Both the position numbers and the translations under genes were made by a program. The notes beneath the pieces are model-generated. The model was not told the origin of the DNA and did no database searches. It saw nothing but the letters and a program-made list of their open reading frames with translations. Positions 1 to 5,154 of a stretch of DNA of 5,154 nucleotides are shown piece after piece. The number at the start of each line of letters is the position of its first letter. Within the stretch, counting starts at the first letter, position 1. The stretch comes from Burkholderiales bacterium (lineage in GTDB: Bacteria > Pseudomonadota > Gammaproteobacteria > Burkholderiales > SG8-39): contig CAKKSJ010000033.1 of assembly GCA_919902965.1 (NCBI GenBank), positions 739 through 5,892 on the forward strand. Reading direction: 5' to 3'.

Positions 1-158
1 ACGAAGCGGCAGATTGCGCCGCCCAGGGGATAGTAGACGCCGACGATGCCGCCGGTGCCCACAGTAATGAATTTGTCGGCGCTATGCGCGCTTTGCGCCG
101 GAACAATCAGTGCGCCAGCAGTGATAACCGCAGCAACGAGAGCTGATTTGAATTGCAT
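1..158 (-). CDS. TAXI-family TRAP transporter substrate-binding protein, N-terminal part (cut by window edge)
   Basis: This is the first 52 codons of a periplasmic substrate-binding protein of the TRAP-TAXI class. In that family the protein captures small organic substrates, often dicarboxylates or amino acids, and hands them to a DctQM-like permease. The visible protein begins MQFKSALVAAVITAGALIVP, a typical Sec signal peptide with one Lys followed by a hydrophobic core; cleavage is probably near residues 24-27. The mature start reads DKFITVGTGGIVGVYYPLGG followed by AICRF. The pattern FITVGTGG..GVYYP.GGAIC is the hallmark N-terminus of TAXI proteins. The ATG at 158 is preceded by GGAGG (minus strand) at good Shine-Dalgarno spacing, which fixes the start. 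The family is usually about 310-330 residues, so most of the gene lies left of the window, along with any permease gene. The substrate cannot be inferred. Confidence 0.88.
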   Translation of the reverse strand, partial: MQFKSALVAAVITAGALIVPAQSAHSADKFITVGTGGIVGVYYPLGGAICRF

Positions 159-474
159 GACCTAATCCTCCATGGATGTTAGATTGCAGAACTGTTGTTC
201 CGGCAAGGCAAGAATCTTTGTGATCCGCCGCCGATACGCGCAAAATTGTAGCATGGCGGCCATCGACCCGCTCGCATTCAACGCGCGCGCTGTTACGGCT
301 GCGAAAGGAAAATCAATCTGCGGCGATTGGAACGCCGATCAAGCTGATTTCGGCGGGGCAGGGCTCGGTCGGGGGTAGACTCAGGCCCAGCATTCACCTT
401 CCCGAACGATTGCCAGCCTTAAGGGGGACGCGCCGAATCGTGCGCCGCTGTTCAATGCCCGCTTGGCTGCCCGC
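159..474. other. Intergenic region between terC and the TAXI gene
   Basis: This 316-bp stretch separates the terC stop from the TAXI start, both on the minus strand. I see no convincing gene in it: the open frames across it have no ribosome binding site and no recognisable protein. It holds the candidate extended -10 at 245-253 and the Shine-Dalgarno of the TAXI gene. A small inverted repeat, CGGCG at 321-325 and CGCCG at 333-337, is followed on the minus strand by a broken T-rich stretch. It is too short to call a terminator with any confidence. Confidence 0.6.
245..253 (-). promoter_or_regulatory. Candidate extended -10 promoter for the TAXI gene
   Basis: The minus strand reads TGCTACAAT here: a TACAAT -10 hexamer with the TG-n extension one base upstream. 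Transcription would begin near 238, giving a leader of about 80 nt before the ATG at 158. No good -35 is present at 17 bp; a TTGAAT lies further upstream at an unsuitable distance of about 25 bp. The position, between terC and the TAXI gene, suggests the TAXI gene has its own promoter rather than relying on terC read-through. This is a pattern match only. Confidence 0.4.
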
Positions 475-1230
475 CTAACTTTCGTCTTCGTCACGCAATT
501 GCTTGCGCAATTTGATCGGCCGCGAGCGAAGTTTGCGCATACGCAGATTGAGCATTTCGACCGCGACGGAAAACGCCATGGCAAAATAAATGTAGCCTTT
601 CGGCACATGCACATCGAAGCCTTCCGCCATAAGCGTGGCGCCGACGAGAAGCAGAAATGCAAGCGCGAGTATTTTGATCGTCGGATGCTCGTCGACGAAG
701 TCGCCAATCGATTTCGCCGCAGCCAGCATGACCGCGACCGCAAGAATAATGGCAATTGCCATGATGGAGACATGCTCGACCAGACCGACGGCCGTTATCA
801 CCGAATCCAGGGAGAACACGATATCGAGAACCGCGATCTGCGTCAGCACCATTCCGAGGCTGGCTGCAACAACCATGTGTCCCTGATCCTCTACCCCCTC
901 GAGACTGTTATGAATTTCGTGGGTCGCTTTGGCGAGCAGGAACAGACCGCCCGCAATGAGCACTACGTCGCGCCCGGAGATTTCCTGACTAAAGATCGCA
1001 AACCACGGGTCGGTCAGCCCCATCACCCAGGATATGGAAAACAGCAAAGCCAGCCGGGCAAACATCGCCAGACCCAGCCCTGTTTTCCTCGCAAAAGCGC
1101 GCTGGTTAACGGGGAGGCGGCCCACCAGGATCGAAATGAAAATAATATTATCGATACCGAGCACGATTTCCAGCGCGGTCAATGTGCCCAAGGCTATCCA
1201 TGCTTCCGGGCTGCTCAGCCACTCAAACAT
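475..1230 (-). CDS. TerC family integral membrane protein (YgdQ-like)
   Basis: This 251-residue inner-membrane protein belongs to the TerC family, which includes E. coli Alx, YgdQ and YoaE. Some members, such as Alx and the Bacillus MeeF/MeeY proteins, are linked to manganese export; others are known only from tellurite-resistance operons. About seven membrane helices can be drawn, near residues 11-35, 50-72, 88-103, 126-150, 155-172, 184-201 and 212-228. Family motifs are intact: EIVLGIDNIIF (21-31, acidic E21 and D27), DIVFSLDSVITAVG (136-149, D136 and D142), SIGDFVDEHP (174-183) and FDVHVPKGYIYFAMAFS (205-221). The match to YgdQ runs nearly end to end, and the length is normal for that short subtype, which lacks CBS/CorC domains. 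The tail after 230 is highly basic, then acidic (RDEDES). AGGAGA lies just upstream of the ATG. The gene stands alone, 293 bp from the next gene upstream. The transported ion is inferred from relatives, not shown here. Confidence 0.94.
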   Translation of the reverse strand: MFEWLSSPEAWIALGTLTALEIVLGIDNIIFISILVGRLPVNQRAFARKTGLGLAMFARLALLFSISWVMGLTDPWFAIFSQEISGRDVVLIAGGLFLLAKATHEIHNSLEGVEDQGHMVVAASLGMVLTQIAVLDIVFSLDSVITAVGLVEHVSIMAIAIILAVAVMLAAAKSIGDFVDEHPTIKILALAFLLLVGATLMAEGFDVHVPKGYIYFAMAFSVAVEMLNLRMRKLRSRPIKLRKQLRDEDES

Positions 1231-1523
1231 CGGGTTCTCCTATCGTACACTAGCGCTGCTGCAGCAATTCACGGGGCCGCATGGCGGCAGAAGCGCGGGG
1301 TGGCGGCCGGATGATGATCCAGCGAGCCTTGCTAATGCAGCTGAACGCAGGCGCGGCCCGCAGCGATGAGCTGCGTCTGCCCGGACTATGACTTGATGTG
1401 CCGCTCCAGCCGGGAGGGCGGCGGACCTCTCGGCGCCTGGCACGTGTGTGTGGCGCCTTTGGCGTTTCGCGACCGGGGTGGCAAGAAGCGCAGCGCCTCC
1501 TGCCTTCGGCCGGTACGCTAAGT
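1231..1523 (-). other. GC-rich intergenic / possible structured leader of terC
   Basis: No gene is supported in these 293 bp. Several inverted repeats can be read. GCCGGGAG 1409-1416 pairs with CTCTCGGC 1427-1434, with an outer GTGCC 1398-1402 and GGCAC 1439-1443. CGCAGC 1359-1364 pairs perfectly with GCTGCG 1370-1375 around a 5-nt loop. GCCGC 1276-1280 pairs with GCGGC 1284-1288 around a 3-nt loop. GGCGCC occurs twice, at 1432-1437 and 1452-1457. Some terC relatives have a yybP-ykoY manganese riboswitch upstream, but I could not find its conserved core here. No convincing promoter for terC was found. GC-rich DNA yields short stems by chance, so function is unproven. Confidence 0.3.
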
Positions 1524-1769
1524 TCAGCTACCGGGTTTTCTGCCCGGGGTCTTGGGCGGAATGGTCCCGGCAATCCGGCAAAGCATCCCTTCGACTGCTT
1601 TGCCATTGTTGAACCGTGTAACGTTGCACCTTGATATTTCACCGCGCGCCGAAAGGTCGGACAGGGAGAGACGCACTTTGGGCAGGGGAATCCCGGTCGC
1701 GGCTGCGATCTCCAGATCGAGTTGCTGACCATTTTTCTTAAGGTATTGCAGGATCGGGGCTGCGTACAT
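1524..1769 (-). CDS. Small winged helix-turn-helix-like protein, putative regulator
   Basis: This 81-residue protein starts MYAAPILQYLKKNGQQLDLE. The predicted order is helix 1 (about 3-12), helix 2 (about 17-24), a turn at TGIPL (25-29), a likely recognition helix (about 28-41, KVRLSLSDLSARG) and a wing-like segment (about 44-66, with ISRC, VTRF, NGK and EGMLCR). It ends in a short basic tail, PPKTPGRKPGS. The layout resembles small winged-helix DNA-binding proteins in which the second helix reads 'EIAAATGIP..KVR..LSDL..RGEI'. I recall similar uncharacterised proteins in betaproteobacteria but know no named member. Two cysteines (48 and 64) flank the wing; two are too few for a classic zinc site. 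The start at 1769 is chosen because AAGGAG lies about 8 nt upstream. An in-frame ATG at 1850 would add 27 residues unlike the domain and lacks a comparable site. Targets are unknown; autoregulation through the upstream inverted repeat is only a guess. Confidence 0.8.
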   Translation of the reverse strand: MYAAPILQYLKKNGQQLDLEIAAATGIPLPKVRLSLSDLSARGEISRCNVTRFNNGKAVEGMLCRIAGTIPPKTPGRKPGS

Positions 1770-1876
1770 CTCAAATACTCCTTGCGAAGATAAAGGTGGT
1801 GCCGAAGAACGATCAAATCTTTGCCTGGGCCCATGAAACACGGCAATCATCTAATCTAGAAATGAGTTTATGTTAT

Positions 1877-1896
1877 TAGTTCAATCTATTGAATTA
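1877..1896. repeat. Inverted repeat overlapping the promoter, possible operator
   Basis: TTCAAT (1880-1885), a CT spacer and ATTGAA (1888-1893) form a perfect 6-bp inverted repeat. Extended outward to 1877-1896, 8 of 10 positions per arm match. It covers the expected transcription start and touches the TATAAT of the downstream regulator gene, the usual place for a repressor site. The small winged-helix product is the obvious candidate binder, but that is inference; AT-rich DNA also gives such repeats by chance. Confidence 0.35.
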
Positions 1897-1901
1897 TATC
1901 A
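1893..1901 (-). promoter_or_regulatory. Extended -10 promoter for the small winged-helix gene
   Basis: The minus strand reads TGATATAAT: a perfect TATAAT with a perfect TG-n extension, inside an AT-rich island. Extended -10 promoters do not need a good -35, and none is seen at 17 bp. Transcription would start near 1886, leaving a leader of about 117 nt before the ATG at 1769. A second, weaker option on the same strand is TTGATA (1897-1902) with TAATAA (1873-1878) at 18-bp spacing. Confidence 0.55.
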
Positions 1902-2038
1902 ATAAATAAATCTGCTGTATGCGGTGAATCAGGTCATGACGGCAAATGCGACCGGTCGCGTTTGGCTTAGGAAATAGAAGAACCGGAATAGACATTCGAC
2001 AGGGTTCTGCGCCACACGTTCCTTAGGTCCTTTTCCGA

Positions 2039-2052
2039 ACCGGAAACCGGAA
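2039..2052 (+). repeat. Tandem ACCGGAA pair (third copy at 1982-1988)
   Basis: ACCGGAA occurs twice head-to-tail at 2039-2045 and 2046-2052, and once more at 1982-1988. The pair also sits inside an inverted repeat, TTTTCCG (2031-2037) against CGGAAAA (2048-2054), and abuts the palindrome AAAAAGCGCTTTTT (2052-2065). No function is recognised. Confidence 0.4.
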
Positions 2053-2188
2053 AAAAGCGCTTTTTATCGCAAAACAGTCACGAAAACATTGTGTTACCAA
2101 GGTTTTCTGCCGAGTAGAGAGCGAGCATTGTACCAGAGTGTGCCGCAGGAAGATACCGCCCGGCCGAGGACTGGAAAACGCATGCTCC

Positions 2189-2216
2189 GAGCTGGCCGGA
2201 ACCCGGCGGCAAGCTC
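2189..2216 (-). terminator. Weak hairpin downstream of tRNA-Asn, possible terminator
   Basis: GAGCT-G-GCCG (2189-2198) pairs with CGGC-A-AGCTC (2207-2216): nine base pairs with one mismatch and an 8-nt loop. It lies about 48 nt past the tRNA 3' end in the direction of transcription. There is no immediate T-run; the nearest TTTT on the minus strand is about 10 nt further on. It may therefore be a processing or partial termination structure rather than a classic intrinsic terminator. Confidence 0.25.
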
Positions 2217-2263
2217 GTGAACTGCGCGCGCGATACTGCGATAACAAAGCTAATTGAGAATTC

Positions 2264-2339
2264 TGGCTCCCCGACCAGGGCTCGAACCTGGGACCTGCGG
2301 ATTAACAGTCCGTCGCTCTACCAGCTGAGCTATCGGGGA
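2264..2339 (-). tRNA. tRNA-Asn (anticodon GUU)
   Basis: A complete 76-nt tRNA with encoded CCA (2264-2266). The acceptor arms TCCCCGA and TCGGGGA pair perfectly over 7 bp. The D arm is GCTC...GAGC, and the T arm CCAGG-TTCGAGC-CCTGG has a 5-bp stem. The anticodon loop is CTGTTAA, with GTT at 2304-2306 giving tRNA-Asn, which reads AAC and AAU codons. The anticodon stem ACGGA/TCCGC has an A-C pair at its outer position, a feature I also recall from related tRNA-Asn genes. It is on the same strand as the aminotransferase but has its own promoter. No copy of its 3' end, as would mark an integrated element, was seen elsewhere in the window. Confidence 0.98.
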
Positions 2340-2344
2340 AAAGT

Positions 2345-2365
2345 GAACCCGGTTGAGCCGGGTTC
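2345..2365 (-). other. Perfect hairpin in the 5' leader of pre-tRNA-Asn
   Basis: GAACCCGG (2345-2352) and CCGGGTTC (2358-2365) form a perfect 8-bp stem with a 5-nt loop. On the minus strand it begins about 6 nt after the expected transcription start and ends 5 nt before the mature tRNA 5' end, followed by ACTTTT running into the tRNA. It could guide 5' processing (RNase P or RNase E), stop read-through arriving from the aminotransferase, or attenuate. The short T-run makes it only a partial intrinsic terminator. Confidence 0.6.
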
Positions 2366-2377
2366 AGGAAGCCGCGT

Positions 2378-2406
2378 ATTTTAAAGGCTGGGGGAAGCTG
2401 GGTCAA
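2378..2406 (-). promoter_or_regulatory. Strong sigma-70 promoter of tRNA-Asn
   Basis: On the minus strand, TTGACC (2401-2406) is the -35 and TAAAAT (2378-2383) the -10, separated by exactly 17 bp. The bases after the -10 are ACGCGGC, a GC-rich discriminator of the kind known from stringently controlled stable-RNA promoters. Transcription would start near 2371, about 32 nt before the mature tRNA. AT-rich DNA just upstream of the -35 (AATTCGAATT) could act as an UP element. Confidence 0.8.
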
Positions 2407-2415
2407 TTCGAATTG
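2404..2415. repeat. Perfect palindrome overlapping the tRNA promoter -35
   Basis: CAATTCGAATTG is a perfect 12-bp palindrome. Half of its left arm is the last three bases of the -35 hexamer of the tRNA-Asn promoter. It may be a protein site or simply part of an AT-rich UP-like element; no known binding consensus was recognised. Confidence 0.5.
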
Positions 2416-2449
2416 CACCTGCGCGGCAGATGTCGACGCCATCAGGTGC
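2415..2449 (-). terminator. Inverted repeat after the aminotransferase gene, possible terminator
   Basis: GCACCTG (2415-2421) and CAGGTGC (2443-2449) are perfect 7-bp arms around a 21-nt loop in which GGC/GCC can pair further. It lies about 40 bp past the aminotransferase stop and just before the tRNA promoter. On the minus strand it is followed by AATTCGAATT rather than a T-run, so intrinsic termination would be weak. Confidence 0.3.
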
Positions 2450-2487
2450 GCCGCGCCGGCCCCCGGGTCGGCGCGGGCAAAGGGCGA

Positions 2488-3705
2488 TCAGGCGATTACT
2501 TTGGCGATGGCATCCGCAGAGTAGTCGACGTTCCTGGTATTGAGCGCGGCCACGCATATGCGTCCGCTTTCGATCGCATACACCGCGAATTCCTCGCGCA
2601 TGCGCACCACTTGCTCCTTGGTCAGCCCGGAGTAAGAGAACATGCCGCGCTGCTGCGTGATGTAGCTGTAGTCGGCGCCGGGCACGCGCGCATGGATTTT
2701 CTCGACCAGCAGTTTGCGCATGGACTTGATGCGGTCGCGCATTTGCCCGAGTTCCTGTACCCACAGTGTGCGCAGTTCCGCATCGGCCAGCACAGTGGCG
2801 ACGATTTTGCTGCCATGGGTGGGCGGGTTCGAGTAGTTGCTGCGCACCAGTCGCTTGATCTGCGACAGGACGCGTGCAGCTTCGTCGCTGGTTCCGGCAA
2901 CCACGTTCAGACTGCCCACACGCTCACCGTAAAGCGAAAACGATTTCGAAAACGAGCTCGCTACCAGCAGCGGCATGCCGCTCTGCGCAAACAGGCGCAC
3001 CGCGATGCCGTCCGCTTCGATGCTGTCGCCAAATCCCTGATAGGCGATGTCAAGGAAGGGCACCAGTCCGCGCGCAAGCATGGTCTCGGCCACGCTTGCC
3101 CATTGCGCCTCGCTGAGGTCGACGCCCGTCGGGTTGTGGCAGCAGGCGTGCAGCAGCACGATATCCCCGGCCGGTATGGCTTTGAGGGCGGCCAGCATGC
3201 CGTCGAAATCGACGCCGCGGGTCTTGGCATCGTAGTAGGCATAGGTATTGACCTTGAAACCGGCGCTCTCGAACACGGCGCGATGGTTTTCCCAACTGGG
3301 GTCGCTGATCCACAGCGCAGCATTGGGCGCGGTGCGGTGCAGGAAATCCGCCCCCACCCGCAGTCCGCCCGTGCCACCCAGCGTCTGCACGGTGAGAATA
3401 CGGCCTTCCTTCAGCGCCGGGCTGTCGGCGCCGAAGACCAGGGCCTGCACCGCTTTGTCATAGGCGGCGAGGCCGTCGATCGGGAGGTAGTTGCGCGCGG
3501 CAGGCTGTTCCATCAACTTGCGCTCGGCGCGGCTGACGCAGTCGAGTAAGGGCACTTTGCCGTCGTCGCCGGTATAGACACCGACGCCGAGATTGACCTT
3601 TTTCGGATTTTTATCAGCGTTATAGGCTTCGGTCAGGCCCAGGATCGGGTCGCGCGGCGCCATTTCAACGGTAGACAGCAGGGAAGGGGAGTGTGGGGCG
3701 TTCAT
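2488..3705 (-). CDS. tyrB: Aromatic-amino-acid / aspartate aminotransferase (class I, PLP)
   Basis: This 405-residue class I (fold type I) aminotransferase is cytosolic. It moves an amino group between aspartate or aromatic amino acids and 2-oxoglutarate. All key residues of the AspC/TyrB group are present. Lys254 in SFSKSFSLYGERVG forms the PLP Schiff base. Asn191 (HNPTG), Asp219 and Tyr222 (DIAYQGFGD) hold the cofactor ring. Arg262 contacts its phosphate, Trp138 stacks, Tyr73 (RNYLPIDG) comes from the partner subunit, Arg382 (SGRICVA) binds the substrate carboxylate, and Arg288 (VRSNYSNPP) can bind a dicarboxylate side chain. QTLGGTGGLRVGADFL, HACCHNPTG and QQRGMFSYSGL resemble E. coli TyrB more than AspC, hence the symbol; AspC-like activity is also likely. 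It is slightly longer than the usual ~397 residues, with extra residues before MAPRDPILGL. No strong Shine-Dalgarno precedes the ATG; M15 is an alternative but would lose a conserved N-terminal stretch. It is divergent from uvrB. Confidence 0.95.
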   Translation of the reverse strand: MNAPHSPSLLSTVEMAPRDPILGLTEAYNADKNPKKVNLGVGVYTGDDGKVPLLDCVSRAERKLMEQPAARNYLPIDGLAAYDKAVQALVFGADSPALKEGRILTVQTLGGTGGLRVGADFLHRTAPNAALWISDPSWENHRAVFESAGFKVNTYAYYDAKTRGVDFDGMLAALKAIPAGDIVLLHACCHNPTGVDLSEAQWASVAETMLARGLVPFLDIAYQGFGDSIEADGIAVRLFAQSGMPLLVASSFSKSFSLYGERVGSLNVVAGTSDEAARVLSQIKRLVRSNYSNPPTHGSKIVATVLADAELRTLWVQELGQMRDRIKSMRKLLVEKIHARVPGADYSYITQQRGMFSYSGLTKEQVVRMREEFAVYAIESGRICVAALNTRNVDYSADAIAKVIA

Positions 3706-3707
3706 CG

Positions 3708-3716
3708 TGCTAGACT
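3708..3716 (+). promoter_or_regulatory. Weak candidate extended -10 for uvrB
   Basis: TGCTAGACT carries a TG-n extension before TAGACT, which matches TATAAT at four of six positions. The expected start is near 3723, about 27 nt before the TTG start codon. No -35 is recognisable at 17 bp. No LexA-type box (CTGT-N8-ACAG) is seen at 3660-3750, so SOS control of the E. coli kind is not visible here. Confidence 0.25.
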
Positions 3717-3735
3717 TTCGCGTTTTGTTGAAAGC

Positions 3736-3749
3736 ATGATTGTACCCCT

Positions 3750-3753
<4 letters not shown>
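3736..3753 (+). other. Five-codon mini-ORF overlapping the uvrB start
   Basis: ATG ATT GTA CCC CTT TGA encodes MIVPL and stops with TGA at 3751-3753, sharing two bases with the uvrB start TTG at 3750-3752 (sequence TTGA). This mimics the ATGA overlap used for translational coupling. It has only a weak GAAAG nearby, too close to the ATG to be a good Shine-Dalgarno. It could equally be chance, or a sign that a frameshift hides a longer ATG-initiated uvrB. Confidence 0.3.

Positions 3754-5154
<1,401 letters not shown>

Larger units (their letters stand above)
1770..2263. other. Long intergenic region between the small regulator and tRNA-Asn
   Basis: About 490 bp without a supportable gene. The part nearest the regulator (about 1850-1920) is markedly AT-rich and carries its likely promoter and an inverted repeat. 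The middle (about 1930-2070) has palindromes (GTCATGAC 1933-1940, GCGACCGGTCGC 1948-1959, AAAAAGCGCTTTTT 2052-2065) and three ACCGGAA copies. The right part (2189-2216) can fold into a hairpin downstream of the tRNA, followed by an alternating GCGCGCGCG run at 2224-2232. The one open frame here (2023-2247, minus) shows no ribosome binding site or familiar protein pattern. Confidence 0.6.

Noticed and set aside
463..1314. 283-codon open frame on the plus strand opposite terC
   Set aside because: It is antisense to a clear TerC protein; its product is rich in His, Arg and Gln with no domain pattern and no ribosome binding site.
1231..1523. yybP-ykoY manganese riboswitch before terC
   Set aside because: Looked for because relatives have it, but the conserved core sequences were not found.
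1531..1547. CCGGG-TTTTCTG-CCCGG hairpin at the end of the small regulator gene as a terminator
   Set aside because: It lies inside the last codons and is not followed by a T-run on the minus strand.
1250..1846. 198-codon minus-strand frame covering the small regulator and the terC upstream region
   Set aside because: It has no ribosome binding site and no recognisable pattern, and it conflicts with the well-supported 81-residue frame.
1936..1977. 13-codon plus-strand ORF (MTANATGRVWLRK)
   Set aside because: Only a weak upstream AGG, no partner gene downstream on that strand, and no leader-peptide pattern.
1534..2111. 11-bp direct repeat GGTTTTCTGCC at 1534-1544 and 2101-2111, as possible mobile-element ends
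   Set aside because: Too short, one copy lies within coding sequence, and no inverted ends or transposase lie between them.
2353..3549. 398-codon open frame on the plus strand opposite the aminotransferase
   Set aside because: Antisense shadow caused by GC-rich codon bias; the minus-strand product has every catalytic residue of its family.

Overview
The window is about 5.2 kb of fairly GC-rich bacterial chromosome. It is most likely from a betaproteobacterium. The reasons are the TyrB-type aminotransferase lying head-to-head with uvrB and followed by tRNA-Asn, the UvrB N-terminus, and the YgdQ-like TerC protein. This is judged from remembered family sequences; no search was run, and genus cannot be read from the window.

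Layout from left to right. (1) 1-158, minus: the first 52 codons of a TAXI-family TRAP transporter substrate-binding protein, cut by the window edge. (2) 159-474: intergenic, holding a candidate promoter for the TAXI gene. (3) 475-1230, minus: a seven-helix TerC-family inner-membrane protein. (4) 1231-1523: GC-rich intergenic with several possible stem-loops. (5) 1524-1769, minus: an 81-residue winged-helix-like protein. (6) 1770-2263: a long gene-poor stretch with an AT-rich island. The island carries a perfect extended -10 and an overlapping inverted repeat. (7) 2264-2339, minus: tRNA-Asn(GUU), with a strong promoter and a perfect leader hairpin just upstream. (8) 2488-3705, minus: tyrB-like aromatic/aspartate aminotransferase. 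(9) 3750 to the window end, plus: the first 468 codons of uvrB, starting at TTG. The aminotransferase and uvrB diverge from a 44-bp gap.

The genes do not form one pathway. The right half (tRNA-Asn, aminotransferase, uvrB) is core housekeeping: translation, amino-acid transamination and nucleotide excision repair. The left half (transporter component, membrane protein, small regulator, loose spacing) looks like more variable chromosome, but I see no integrase, transposase, IS end or CRISPR array. Long open frames opposite terC, the aminotransferase and uvrB are antisense or out-of-frame shadows. I did not find a convincing new biological system. The most notable signals are regulatory: the tRNA-Asn promoter and leader, the crowded tyrB/uvrB gap with a mini-ORF ending on the uvrB start, and the AT-rich operator-like region before the small regulator.
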